Shown here: positions 1-6,846 of the stretch, one piece after another
Layout of the letters: every line of letters starts with the position of its first letter
Position numbering within the stretch: the stretch's first letter is position 1
Assembly (NCBI GenBank): GCA_946482595.1
Contig: CAMLSD010000067.1
Location: forward strand, 1 to 28,742
Reading direction: 5' to 3'
Origin: an uncultured Comamonadaceae bacterium
GTDB lineage: Bacteria; Pseudomonadota; Gammaproteobacteria; Burkholderiales; Burkholderiaceae
Length of the DNA stretch: 28,742 bases
The notes under the pieces: model-generated
Told to the model about the DNA's origin: nothing
The model's database searches: none
The model's input: only the letters and a program-made list of their open reading frames with translations
Made by a program: the position numbers and the translations under genes

Positions 1-129
1 TTCCGCGAGCAGGAGGACGTGCGCGAGCTGATCAAGCTCAAGGCGATCTACGAGCAGCTCGAGTCGATCTCCGACCGCTGCGAGGACGTGGCCAACCTGA
101 TCGAGGGCATCGTCCTCGAGAACTCCTGA
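1..129 (+). CDS. DUF47 family PhoU-like protein, C-terminal end (partial)
   Basis: The open frame from base 1 to the TGA at 127-129 encodes the last 42 residues of a protein that starts outside the window. They form a charged helix (REQEDVRELIKLKAIYEQLE) followed by SISDRCEDVANLIEGIVLENS. The 'SDRCEDVANLIEGIV' ending is typical of the DUF47/YkaA family, whose PhoU-like helical bundles bind metal clusters and accompany low-affinity phosphate transporters. It lies 31 nt upstream of pit in the same direction, the usual DUF47-pit pairing, so it probably modulates Pit activity. The family call is firm in context; the regulatory role is inferred from the family. Confidence 0.85.
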   Translation, partial: FREQEDVRELIKLKAIYEQLESISDRCEDVANLIEGIVLENS

Positions 130-160
130 GCGCAGGCTCGACGGCTCGGAGACAGCGCGC

Positions 161-1171
161 ATGGATGCGGTTCAGGTCGGGTTCTGGGTGGTCGTGATGC
201 TGGTGGTGCTGGCCATCGCATTCGACTTCATGAACGGGTTTCACGACGCGGCAAACTCGATTGCCACCGTCGTGTCCACCGGGGTGCTCAAACCCCAGCA
301 GGCGGTGCTGTTTGCCGCTTTCTTCAACGTCGTGGCCATCTTCTTCTTCCAGCTCAAGGTGGCTGCGACCGTCGGCAAGGGCATCGTCGTGCCGGGGGTG
401 GTGGACCACCATGTCGTTTTCGGAGCCTTGATCGGTGCGATCGCCTGGAACGTCATCACCTGGCTCTACGGCATTCCGTCGAGTTCGTCGCACGCACTGA
501 TCGGCGGCATCGTCGGTGCGGTGATGGCCAAGTCAGGGGCTGGCGCGCTCGTGGCCGCCGGTGTGTGGAAGACGGTGCTGTTCATCTTCATCTCGCCCAC
601 CCTGGGCTTTGTGCTGGGTTCGCTGCTGATGGTGATCGTGGCCTGGGTGTGTCGGCGAACCTCGCCCCTGCGGGTGGACAACTGGTTCAGGCGATTGCAG
701 CTGGTGTCCGCCGGGCTGTATTCGCTGGGGCACGGCGGCAATGACGCGCAAAAGACCATCGGCATCATCTGGATGCTGCTGATCGCCTCCGGCTATGCCT
801 CGGCCAGCGACAGCCTGCCGCCGTCCTGGGTGATCTGGGCCTGCTACATCGCCATCGGCCTGGGCACGATGTTCGGCGGCTGGCGCATCGTCAAGACCAT
901 GGGTCAGAAGATCACCAAGCTCAAGCCGGTGGGCGGGTTCTGCGCCGAGACGGGGGGCGCGATCACGCTGTTCATTGCCACCGGCCTGGGCATCCCGGTG
1001 TCCACGACACACACCATCACCGGCGCCATCGTGGGGGTCGGGTCCACCCAGCGGGCGTCGGCGGTGCGCTGGGGCGTGGCCGGCAACATCGTCTGGGCCT
1101 GGATCTTCACGATCCCGGCCTCGGCCTTCATCGCGGCCGTGTTCTACTGGGTGAGCCTGCAGCTGTTCTGA
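161..1171 (+). CDS. pit: Inorganic phosphate transporter, PiT family
   Basis: A 336-residue polytopic inner-membrane protein with about ten hydrophobic segments. It carries the duplicated PiT signature: NGFHDAANSIATVV near residues 25-40 and GHGGNDAQKTIGII near residues 190-203. PiT proteins take up metal-phosphate with protons (or Na+) at low affinity. The second half also has the conserved CAETGGAITLF and GIPVSTTHTITGAIVGVG stretches. The ATG at 161 follows a GGAGA ribosome-binding site at 149-153 with 7 nt spacing. It is co-directional with the DUF47 gene and very likely co-transcribed with it. The 3' end faces the TM2-protein gene, with a hairpin between them. No pho-box was recognised. 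Confidence 0.95.
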   Translation: MDAVQVGFWVVVMLVVLAIAFDFMNGFHDAANSIATVVSTGVLKPQQAVLFAAFFNVVAIFFFQLKVAATVGKGIVVPGVVDHHVVFGALIGAIAWNVITWLYGIPSSSSHALIGGIVGAVMAKSGAGALVAAGVWKTVLFIFISPTLGFVLGSLLMVIVAWVCRRTSPLRVDNWFRRLQLVSAGLYSLGHGGNDAQKTIGIIWMLLIASGYASASDSLPPSWVIWACYIAIGLGTMFGGWRIVKTMGQKITKLKPVGGFCAETGGAITLFIATGLGIPVSTTHTITGAIVGVGSTQRASAVRWGVAGNIVWAWIFTIPASAFIAAVFYWVSLQLF

Positions 1172-1181
1172 TCCGGCCGCA

Positions 1182-1202
1182 CGCACCGCGCAGGCCGGTG
1201 CG
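1182..1202. terminator. Hairpin between convergent pit and TM2-protein genes
   Basis: A perfect 7-bp inverted repeat, CGCACCG (1182-1188) and CGGTGCG (1196-1202), has a 7-nt loop and sits between the two stop codons. A longer-range CCGGCC/GGCCGG pair (1173-1178, 1193-1198) could compete with it. Neither strand has a T-tract after the stem, so it is not a canonical intrinsic terminator. It may protect or pause both transcripts. Confidence 0.4.
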
Positions 1203-1207
1203 GCGTG

Positions 1208-1666
1208 TCACTGGCTGATCTTGCGCGCTTCCTCGATCTGCACCTCGAAGAAGCGCTGCATCCCGAACGCGATGGTGGCCATCAGCACACCCGCGCCGAT
1301 CAGCAGCGCGGCGATCACGCCCAGCACCGGCCCCCAGGCAGTGCGCTGGGGCGGCCATCCTGGGTTGTGGCGCTCGTCCCACTTCTCATCAGGCGTCAGG
1401 CCGTACAGGATGGCCATCAGCATGCCCTGCGCCAGCATCAGGCCCAGCAGCGGAATCAGCGCCCACGCCAGGCGGTCGTCCTGACCGAGTTCGATTGCGC
1501 GCTGCACGCCGATCACCCCCAGCAGCGTGGGCCACGGGTGCAGCCAGGCGAGCACGTCGCCCAGGCCATGCAGATACAGACGGTGCAGGCCCAGGCTGCC
1601 GCCGAGCATGGCAATCCAGGTGGCCAGGGTTTTCGACTTGTAGTGGGAGCGGGTCGGGGTGGTCAT
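1208..1666 (-). CDS. TM2-domain-like small membrane protein
   Basis: A 152-residue protein of unknown function. Its N-terminus (KSKTLATWIAMLGGSLGLHRLYLHG, residues 10-34) matches the TM2-domain pattern: K-S-K, a hydrophobic stretch, then G-x-G-x-H-R-x-Y. Two further hydrophobic segments lie near residues 65-87 and 110-135, separated by a hydrophilic loop rich in D, E, W and P (TPDEKWDERHNPGW). It is divergent from rpsP and convergent with pit, so it is probably monocistronic. The ATG at 1666 has no Shine-Dalgarno sequence, but TACAGT lies 7 nt upstream, so the mRNA may be leaderless. The fold call is moderate; no function is claimed. Confidence 0.75.
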   Translation of the reverse strand: MTTPTRSHYKSKTLATWIAMLGGSLGLHRLYLHGLGDVLAWLHPWPTLLGVIGVQRAIELGQDDRLAWALIPLLGLMLAQGMLMAILYGLTPDEKWDERHNPGWPPQRTAWGPVLGVIAALLIGAGVLMATIAFGMQRFFEVQIEEARKISQ

Positions 1667-1673
1667 GCCGCCT

Positions 1674-1679
1674 ACTGTA
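1674..1679 (-). promoter_or_regulatory. Predicted -10 element for a leaderless TM2-protein mRNA
   Basis: On the minus strand TACAGT is followed by the 7-nt spacer AGGCGGC and then the ATG at 1666. Transcription would be expected to start at or within a base or two of the ATG. No good -35 hexamer is visible. The element is back to back with the rpsP promoter, so the two upstream regions overlap. Confidence 0.45.
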
Positions 1680-1709
1680 GCGGAGCGCCCAATTCCCGGA
1701 AGTGCAGGC

Positions 1710-1715
1710 TATAAT
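1710..1715 (+). promoter_or_regulatory. Predicted -10 of the rpsP operon promoter
   Basis: A consensus TATAAT is preceded by GC and followed 3 nt later by GGG and a pyrimidine-rich stretch. The -35 region (about 1687-1692) is weak. Start of transcription is expected near 1722, giving a leader of about 144 nt before rpsP. The GC-rich bases just after the -10 resemble the discriminator of stringently controlled promoters; that is inference. Confidence 0.6.
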
Positions 1716-1740
1716 TTCGGGTTCTCGACCTTGGCTTGAT

Positions 1741-1762
1741 CGGTTGCCGCTTGTGGCAACCG
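1741..1762 (+). promoter_or_regulatory. Hairpin in the rpsP 5' leader
   Basis: A perfect 8-bp stem, CGGTTGCC (1741-1748) and GGCAACCG (1755-1762), with loop GCTTGT lies about 20 nt after the predicted transcription start and about 100 nt before the rpsP ATG. No T-run follows, so it is not a terminator. It may stabilise the leader or form part of an r-protein-binding structure. I do not recognise a named leader motif. Confidence 0.5.
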
Positions 1763-1865
1763 GGCGGGCACGTATCTACAGGGTCGGGGCCAAGAACAGT
1801 CAACCGATGCTTTGCGCCTGAGTGTCTCCTGGTGCGGCGGACCCTTCAGATTCAAAGGAAACAAC

Positions 1866-2117
1866 ATGGTCGTGATCCGACTTGCCCGCGGTGGCTCCAA
1901 GAAGCGCCCCTTCTTCAACATCGTTGCTGCCGACGCACGCAACCGCCGTGATGGCCGCTTCCTCGAGCGCGTGGGCTTCTACAACCCGGTGGCTTCCGGC
2001 AACGCCGAAAAGCTGCGCGTGGCCCATGACCGCGTCGAGCACTGGGTCAGCCACGGTGCGCAGCTGTCGCCCACCGTCGCGCGCCTGATCAAGGACGCCA
2101 AGAAGGCTGCGGCCTGA
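1866..2117 (+). CDS. rpsP: 30S ribosomal protein S16
   Basis: An 83-residue basic protein beginning [20 protein letters not shown], the classic S16 N-terminus, followed by the conserved [20 protein letters not shown] segment. S16 binds 16S rRNA in the 5' domain and is needed for 30S assembly. The frame is open further upstream, but the ATG at 1866 follows AAAGGAA (1854-1860) and matches the family length, so it is the real start. It heads the rpsP-rimM-trmD-rplS operon, with a TATAAT promoter and a hairpin-containing leader upstream. Confidence 0.98.
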   Translation: MVVIRLARGGSKKRPFFNIVAADARNRRDGRFLERVGFYNPVASGNAEKLRVAHDRVEHWVSHGAQLSPTVARLIKDAKKAAA

Positions 2118-2145
2118 GCCCAGGCTCGGTCCAGGCCTGCATCAC

Positions 2146-2772
2146 GTGAACCAGCCTGACGCGTTCATGGATGACGTGGCCTGGCCCCAGGATGCCGTCG
2201 AGGTCGGCAAGATCGTCGATGCCTGGGGCGTGAAGGGCTGGATCAAGGTCCAGCCCTATGCCTCGGTTCCCGAGGCCCTCTTTTCTTCCCGCCGGTGGTT
2301 CCTGCAACCTCCCGACGGGTCCGGTGCGCTGGCTCAGGCCGCGCGGCGTCGCCCGGTAGGCGGCACCGCAGGCGCGGGCAGCCCGCCGGCCTTTCCCGGC
2401 ATGCTGCGCATCACCGATGCACGCGACCATGGCGACGTGGTCGTCGCGTCTGCACAGGGCATTGCCGACCGCACCCAGGCTGAAGCCCTGCGTGGGGCGC
2501 GGGTGTTTGTCTCGCGGGCGAGCTTTCCCACGGCCGAAGCGGGCGAGTACTACTGGGTCGACCTGATCGGCCTGGCCGTCGTGAACCGGCAGGGTGAATC
2601 GCTCGGTACCGTGGCTGACCTGCTCGACACCGGCGCGCACAGCGTGCTGCGTGTGCTCGATGCCTCCAGCGATCCGGCGCTCGAACGATTGATCCCGTTT
2701 GTCGCGGCCTACGTCGACGACGTCGACCTCCCGAACCGCCGCATCACCGTCGACTGGGGCCTGGACTACTAG
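2146..2772 (+). CDS. rimM: Ribosome maturation factor RimM
   Basis: A 208-residue protein in the second position of the operon, where RimM is expected. RimM helps mature the 30S head and interacts with S19. The N-terminal domain has VEVGKIVDAWGVKGWIKVQPYA (about residues 23-44), the standard RimM beta-barrel start. The C-terminal PRC-barrel has EYYWVDLIGLAVVNRQGESLGTV and ends ...LPNRRITVDWGLDY. A Gly/Ala/Pro-rich insertion near residues 60-85 lengthens the first domain, which I recall as common in Burkholderiales. The start is uncertain: GTG at 2146 or ATG at 2167 (seven residues shorter). Neither has a good Shine-Dalgarno sequence, consistent with low translation relative to S16. Confidence 0.93.
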   Translation: MNQPDAFMDDVAWPQDAVEVGKIVDAWGVKGWIKVQPYASVPEALFSSRRWFLQPPDGSGALAQAARRRPVGGTAGAGSPPAFPGMLRITDARDHGDVVVASAQGIADRTQAEALRGARVFVSRASFPTAEAGEYYWVDLIGLAVVNRQGESLGTVADLLDTGAHSVLRVLDASSDPALERLIPFVAAYVDDVDLPNRRITVDWGLDY

Positions 2773-2781
2773 GTCGGCCCC

Positions 2782-3609
2782 GTGCGCTTCGACGTCATCA
2801 CCCTGTTCCCCGAGCTCTTCGAGCCCTTCCTGAGGCACGGCGTCACGCGGCGTGCCTATGAAGGCGGGCGGGTCGATGTGCGCCTGTGGCCCTTGCGGGA
2901 CTTTGCCGAAGACGCGTATCGACGCGTCGACGACCGGCCGTACGGCGGCGGTCCCGGCATGGTGATGCTGGTCGAGCCCCTGGTGCGTGCCGTGCAGGCG
3001 ATCCGCGCCGACCGCGCCGATGCTGCGCCGGTGGTGCTGTTCACGCCCACCGGCGAGCGTATCGGGCAGGGGCTGATGCAGGCGTGGGCTGCCGCAGAGG
3101 GGGCCATCCTCGTCTGCGGGCGCTACGAAGGCATTGACCAGCGCTTCATTGACAGCCATGTCGATGTGGAGCTCAGCCTCGGCGACTTCGTGCTGTCCGG
3201 TGGCGAGCTTCCCGCAATGGTCCTGCTGGACGGGATCGCCCGGTTGCAGCCAGGCGTGCTCAACGACGCGCAATCCCACCTGCAGGACAGCTTCAGCGAC
3301 GGCCTGCTCGACTGTCCGCACTACAGCCGCCCCGAGGTGCTGGAAGCGCCGCATGGACGACAGGAGGTGCCGCCCGTGCTGCTGTCGGGTCACCATGCCG
3401 AGATCGCGCGCTGGCGCCGCCAGGAAAGCCTGCGGCTGACCGCCCTGCGGCGGCCCGACCTGCTGCAGCAGGCGCGTGCCCAGGGGCGATTGTCCCGGGC
3501 CGATGAGCAGTTCCTGCGCTCCCTGCCTGCGCCTGGCGCCGCGCCGGCCGATGCACCGCAGCCGCCCACCCCGGCTGCAACAAAACCGGTCAAACAGCCC
3601 CCGTCTTGA
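2782..3609 (+). CDS. trmD: tRNA (guanine37-N1)-methyltransferase TrmD
   Basis: Makes m1G37 in tRNAs with G36, using SAM, which prevents +1 frameshifting. The 275-residue protein shows family landmarks in order: [16 protein letters not shown] at the N-terminus, [14 protein letters not shown] near residues 51-64, [15 protein letters not shown] near 112-126, and [20 protein letters not shown] near 133-152, which forms the trefoil-knot SAM site. It is longer than the roughly 255 residues of E. coli TrmD because of a C-terminal Ala/Pro-rich tail of about 25 residues. It begins with GTG, 9 nt after the rimM stop, and lacks a strong Shine-Dalgarno sequence. The rplS promoter lies at its 3' end. Confidence 0.97.
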   Translation: MRFDVITLFPELFEPFLRHGVTRRAYEGGRVDVRLWPLRDFAEDAYRRVDDRPYGGGPGMVMLVEPLVRAVQAIRADRADAAPVVLFTPTGERIGQGLMQAWAAAEGAILVCGRYEGIDQRFIDSHVDVELSLGDFVLSGGELPAMVLLDGIARLQPGVLNDAQSHLQDSFSDGLLDCPHYSRPEVLEAPHGRQEVPPVLLSGHHAEIARWRRQESLRLTALRRPDLLQQARAQGRLSRADEQFLRSLPAPGAAPADAPQPPTPAATKPVKQPPS

Positions 3610-3611
3610 GC

Positions 3612-3617
3612 TATACT
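3612..3617 (+). promoter_or_regulatory. Predicted internal promoter -10 for rplS
   Basis: TATACT preceded by GC begins 2 nt after the trmD stop. It is followed 3 nt later by GGG and a pyrimidine-rich run containing TCGA, the same layout as the rpsP promoter at 1710-1715. The -35 region is weak and would lie within the trmD tail. It would let L19 be made independently of RimM and TrmD. Confidence 0.45.
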
Positions 3618-3636
3618 CGTGGGCTTTTCGATCCTC

Positions 3637-3666
3637 TGCCAAGCCACGACCCGTGTAGCGTTGGCA
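3637..3666 (+). promoter_or_regulatory. Hairpin in the rplS leader
   Basis: TGCCAA (3637-3642) pairs with TTGGCA (3661-3666). An inner CACG (3645-3648) and CGTG (3652-3655) add a second short stem. The structure ends 19 nt before the rplS ATG and leaves the ribosome-binding site TAGGAG exposed. It could be a binding site for L19 or a stability element. This is inference from pairing only. Confidence 0.35.
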
Positions 3667-3685
3667 TGATCACCTAGGAGAAATC

Positions 3686-4039
3686 ATGGATCTCATCGCT
3701 CAACTCGAGCAGGAAGAAATCGCTCGACTGAACAAGACCATCCCGGCCTTCGCCCCTGGCGACACCGTGATCGTCAACGTGAACGTCGTTGAAGGCACCC
3801 GCAAGCGCGTGCAGGCTTATGAAGGTGTGGTGATTGCCAAGCGCAATCGCGGCCTGAACTCCAGCTTCATCGTCCGCAAGATTTCCAGCGGCGAAGGTGT
3901 GGAACGTACGTTCCAGCTGTACAGCCCGCTGATCGCCTCGATCGAGGTCAAGCGCCGCGGCGACGTCCGCCGTGCCAAGCTGTACTACCTGCGCAGCCGC
4001 AGCGGCAAGTCGGCCCGCATCAAGGAAAAGCTGTCCTGA
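3686..4039 (+). CDS. rplS: 50S ribosomal protein L19
   Basis: A 117-residue protein with the L19 signature along its whole length: [20 protein letters not shown], then [40 protein letters not shown], and a C-terminus of [24 protein letters not shown]19 sits at the 30S-50S interface. Length matches the family (about 115 in E. coli). The ATG at 3686 follows TAGGAG (3675-3680). It is the last gene of the rpsP operon; a separate promoter and leader hairpin appear to precede it, and a strong terminator follows at 4132-4164. Confidence 0.98.
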   Translation: MDLIAQLEQEEIARLNKTIPAFAPGDTVIVNVNVVEGTRKRVQAYEGVVIAKRNRGLNSSFIVRKISSGEGVERTFQLYSPLIASIEVKRRGDVRRAKLYYLRSRSGKSARIKEKLS

Positions 4040-4131
4040 TCGTGTCGGAGGCCCGTCGGGCTTCCGGCCGCTGCCCAGTGCCCCGGCGCCCAATGCGCCA
4101 GGGGCATTCAGGCTGCACGATGGCTCAAGAC

Positions 4132-4164
4132 ACCGCCTCTGGCAGACTGCCGAGGCGGTTTTTT
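4132..4164 (+). terminator. Intrinsic terminator of the rpsP-rplS operon
   Basis: ACCGCCTC (4132-4139) pairs with GAGGCGGT (4152-4159). Inside it, GGCA (4141-4144) pairs with TGCC (4148-4151) around loop GAC, leaving one bulged T. The 12-bp stem is followed by a T-run through 4164. This is the clearest Rho-independent terminator in the window, about 90 nt after the rplS stop. An earlier weaker hairpin at 4047-4065 lacks a T-run. Confidence 0.92.
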
Positions 4165-4178
4165 CATTTCAGGTTCCC

Positions 4179-4853
4179 ATGGCGCTGATCTTCAATCCTC
4201 AGGATCTTCCGGTGGTCGGTGTGGACAGCCACCTGCCTGCGGTGGACGCCGAACGACTGCACCCCCAGGCATTGCGTCATCGGTTTGCCCAGCCCCCGCA
4301 ATGGGAGCCCGAGCTGCTGACAGAAAGGCGGCTGGCGGATCGCGCTCCCGCACATGCATCGGTGCTGATTCCCATCGTCATGCGTGACGAACCGACGGTG
4401 ATGTTCACGCGGCGCACCGACCATCTGCGCGACCACGCCGGCCAGATAAGCTTTCCTGGCGGGCGGGCCGAACCGGACGACCGCGACGCTGCGGCGACGG
4501 CCCTGCGTGAGACGCAGGAAGAGGTCGGCCTGGACCTGGCGCACGTCGACGTGATCGGGCAACTGCCGATCTACACCACCGTCACGGCGTTTCTGGTCAC
4601 GCCTGTGGTGGCGCTGGTGCGGCCGGGCTTCCAGACCCAGCCGGACCCATTCGAGGTGGCCGAGGTGTTCGAGGTGCCGCTGGCCTACCTGATGCAGCCG
4701 GCCCATCATCGACGTCATGCCTTCGACTTCGCGGGCGAACGGCGTGAGTTCTTCTCGATGCCCTGGACCTCGCCGGAGGCGGCCCGCACGTACTTCATCT
4801 GGGGCGCCACGGCCGCCATGCTGCGCAACTTCTACCGCTTCCTGGCGGCTTGA
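4179..4853 (+). CDS. Nudix hydrolase, CoA pyrophosphatase type
   Basis: A 224-residue protein of the NudL/YeaB type, which cleaves CoA and its derivatives to acyl-phosphopantetheine and 3',5'-ADP. The CoA-family motif precedes the Nudix box: FTRRTDHLRDHAGQISFPGG (residues 76-95). The box itself runs from G95 to L118, with REtQEEvGL at 110-118 carrying the metal-binding glutamates. The spacing and the Asp in place of the first Glu follow the CoA subfamily. The frame is open upstream into rplS, but ATG 4179 lies just after the terminator and gives the normal family length. It has no clear ribosome-binding site, and its promoter is not obvious. Confidence 0.9.
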   Translation: MALIFNPQDLPVVGVDSHLPAVDAERLHPQALRHRFAQPPQWEPELLTERRLADRAPAHASVLIPIVMRDEPTVMFTRRTDHLRDHAGQISFPGGRAEPDDRDAAATALRETQEEVGLDLAHVDVIGQLPIYTTVTAFLVTPVVALVRPGFQTQPDPFEVAEVFEVPLAYLMQPAHHRRHAFDFAGERREFFSMPWTSPEAARTYFIWGATAAMLRNFYRFLAA

Positions 4854-4869
4854 GTCCTGGCGCGGCCGC

Positions 4870-4875
4870 TATCAT
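4870..4875 (+). promoter_or_regulatory. Predicted -10 element for a leaderless AmpE/CobD-like mRNA
   Basis: TATCAT is followed by the 7-nt spacer GCCGGCC and the ATG at 4883. There is no room for a ribosome-binding site between a start point at this spacing and the ATG. TTGAGT at 4850-4855 is a possible -35, but only 14 nt away. The same spacer GCCGGCC occurs before the DUF599 gene. Confidence 0.45.
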
Positions 4876-4882
4876 GCCGGCC

Positions 4883-5872
4883 ATGAGTTTTTTCTCCGTC
4901 CTGCTGGCCCTGCTGATCGAGCAACTCAAGCCCCTGCGCGGCGGCAATCTGGTTCATGAAGGCCTGGCGGGATGGGTCAAATGGACCGGCCGCAACTTCG
5001 ATGCCGGGCGCGACATCCATGCCTGGGTCGTCTGGACCATCACCGTGATCGTGCCGGCCGTGCTGGCGTGGCTGGTGTACTACGCGATCGGGCAGGTGAG
5101 CCTGCTGCTGGCGCTCGCATGGAACGTGTTGGTGCTCTACCTCACACTGGGGTTTCGCCAGTTCAGCCACTATTTCACCGACATCCGCGATGCGCTCGAG
5201 CGAGGGGATGAATTCCGGGCGGGGCAGTTGCTGGCCGAATGGCGTCACCTGGATGCCAGCGAGCTGCCGCGCAATGAATTGCTGCGCCATGTCATCGAGC
5301 ATTCGCTGCTGGCCGCGCACCGCCACGTCTTTGGCGTGTTCTTCTGGTTCATCGTCTTGTCTGCCGTGGCCCTGGGGCCGGCGGGTGCCGTGCTCTACCG
5401 GATGGCTGAATTCTCGGCCCGGTTCTGGGCCTACAAGAGCCGCACGGTCGGTGCGCCCACGAACCCGCGCCTGATGGAGCTTGCGCAGCAGTTGTTCGCC
5501 TGGCTGGATCACGTGCCGGCGCGGCTCACAGCCTTCGGTTTTGCGGTGGTGGGCAATTTCGAGGAAGCCATCGAGAGCTGGCGGCGGCATGCGGGCATGT
5601 GGCGCTACGCGAACGACGGCATCATTCTGGCGTCGGCGGCCGGCGCAGTCGGCGTCCAGCTGGGCGGCAGCAGTGCGCCGGGCCTGACGCCCGATCGCTC
5701 CAAGACCTTCGAGGCCGGTGCGCTGGTCGAAGCGGTCGATGCGGCCGGCTCGACCACCGGGGCGGTGCCTGAACTGCATCACCTGCGCAGCATCGTGGGC
5801 CTGGTGTGGCGCTCGGTCGTCCTGTGGATGCTGCTGCTGGCCTTGCTGACGCTGGCCAACCTGATCGGCTGA
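4883..5872 (+). CDS. AmpE/CobD-CbiB superfamily membrane protein
   Basis: A 329-residue inner-membrane protein beginning MSFFSVLLALLIEQLKPLRG, with about four to five membrane segments (near residues 1-15, 45-85, 145-170 and 308-327). The middle has LTLGFRQFSHYFTDIRDALERGD and later LPRNELLRHVIEHSLLAAHRHVFGVFFW, the pattern of this superfamily. CbiB makes adenosylcobinamide phosphate, but its N-terminal D-P...H-P-V motif is not evident here, and the start resembles AmpE instead. No cobalamin genes are near. It is widely labelled 'CobD/CbiB family' in Burkholderiales; the true function is unknown. ATG 4883 was chosen over upstream TTG/ATG codons from the family start and the -10 element just upstream. 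Confidence 0.8.
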   Translation: MSFFSVLLALLIEQLKPLRGGNLVHEGLAGWVKWTGRNFDAGRDIHAWVVWTITVIVPAVLAWLVYYAIGQVSLLLALAWNVLVLYLTLGFRQFSHYFTDIRDALERGDEFRAGQLLAEWRHLDASELPRNELLRHVIEHSLLAAHRHVFGVFFWFIVLSAVALGPAGAVLYRMAEFSARFWAYKSRTVGAPTNPRLMELAQQLFAWLDHVPARLTAFGFAVVGNFEEAIESWRRHAGMWRYANDGIILASAAGAVGVQLGGSSAPGLTPDRSKTFEAGALVEAVDAAGSTTGAVPELHHLRSIVGLVWRSVVLWMLLLALLTLANLIG

Positions 5873-5882
5873 GCCCGGCCGC

Positions 5883-5914
5883 CCGACGCATCTGCATTGG
5901 GGGTGGGGCGTCGG
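5883..5914. terminator. Inverted repeat between convergent cobD-like and rsgA genes
   Basis: CCGACGC (5883-5889) and GCGTCGG (5908-5914) form a 7-bp stem with an 18-nt loop, between the stop codons of two convergent genes. No T-run follows on either strand. Bidirectional termination is possible but weakly supported. Confidence 0.3.
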
Positions 5915-5922
5915 CACGCAGA

Positions 5923-6840
5923 CTACCAGCGGGTCTGTGACAACTCCTGGTGCAGCTCGCCGTAGATCCGGTAGCGTGACTCGCTGATCTGCCCGGCCTC
6001 CACCGCCGCGCGCACGCCGCAGCCGGGCTCGTGCAGATGCGTGCAGTTGTAGAAACGGCAGTGGTTGGCGGGTTCCCGCAGGTCCGGCATGTAGGCGGCC
6101 AGCCGCCCCGCGTCGATCTGACGCAGCCCGAACTCCTGGAATCCCGGAGAGTCGATGAGCCCGACCTGGCGCTGCGCGTCCATCCAGTACCACTGTGTCG
6201 TGGTGGTGGTGTGCCGGCCCGAGTTCAGCGCCTGCGAAATCTCGCCGACCTGGGCCTGGGCCTGCGGCACCATCAGGTTGATCAGGGTGCTCTTGCCGGT
6301 ACCCGACGGGCCCAGCACCAGCGTGTGACCGGCCGACAGGCGCGGGCCGAGCCGTTCGCGCGCAGCGTCCGGATGGGCCTTGAGGGCGGCTTCCAGCACC
6401 TCGTAGCCCATCGCCAGGTAGGGGGCCAGGCGCTCGCGTGCCGCCTGAGCCTGCGGCAGGTCGGTCTTGTTGAGCAGGATGATCGCCGGGATGCCGGCAT
6501 GCTCGGCGGCGATCAGCGATCGACTGAGCTGGGATTCGCTGAAGACCGGCTCGCTGGCCACCAGGATCAGGATCTGGTCGAGGTTGGCCGCAAACGACTT
6601 GGTCTTCCATTCGTCCTGGCGAAACAGCAGGTTGCGCCGCGGCTCGATCGCCTCGATCACACCTTCATCACTGCCCTGGGCCCCAGCGGCGTGCCAGCGC
6701 ACGCGGTCGCCCACCACACAATCGCTTTTCTTGCCGCGCGGGTGGCACAGCAGCCGGTGGCCTTCGGGAGTTTCGACGATGTAGTGCCGGCCATGCCCGG
6801 CCACGACCAGGCCGGTATCGAGCTCGAGGTGTTTGCTCAA
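5923..6840 (-). CDS. rsgA: Ribosome small subunit GTPase RsgA (YjeQ)
   Basis: A circularly permuted GTPase of 305 residues that checks late 30S assembly. An N-terminal OB-fold (about residues 8-75, with HPRGKKSDCVVGDRVRW) precedes the GTPase motifs in permuted order: G4 NKTD at 124-127, G1 GPSGTGKST at 177-185, and G3 DSPG at 230-233. The C-terminal zinc site uses C261, C266, H268 and C274. The run of Thr at 211-215 after GRH is the typical switch region. The start is TTG at 6840, 6 nt after the phhB stop; no ATG is available near the expected N-terminus. It is the last gene of the M48-phhB-rsgA operon. Confidence 0.96.
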   Translation of the reverse strand: MSKHLELDTGLVVAGHGRHYIVETPEGHRLLCHPRGKKSDCVVGDRVRWHAAGAQGSDEGVIEAIEPRRNLLFRQDEWKTKSFAANLDQILILVASEPVFSESQLSRSLIAAEHAGIPAIILLNKTDLPQAQAARERLAPYLAMGYEVLEAALKAHPDAARERLGPRLSAGHTLVLGPSGTGKSTLINLMVPQAQAQVGEISQALNSGRHTTTTTQWYWMDAQRQVGLIDSPGFQEFGLRQIDAGRLAAYMPDLREPANHCRFYNCTHLHEPGCGVRAAVEAGQISESRYRIYGELHQELSQTRW

Positions 6841-6846
6841 GATCGG

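Noticed and set aside
2089..3642. A 517-codon open frame on the minus strand opposite rimM and trmD
   Set aside because: It is an antisense shadow caused by GC-rich codon use; the plus-strand frames are recognised families and the minus-strand product is low-complexity R/G/H/Q-rich.
4047..4065. GGAGGCCC-GTC-GGGCTTCC hairpin right after rplS as the operon terminator
   Set aside because: It lacks a T-run; the hairpin with T-run at 4132-4164 is far better.
4883..5872. Cobalamin biosynthesis locus
   Set aside because: Only a distant CobD-like protein is present and no other cob/cbi genes are in the window.
4832..6610. A 592-codon minus-strand open frame
   Set aside because: It runs across rsgA in another frame and across the AmpE/CobD-like gene in antisense, with no recognisable domain.
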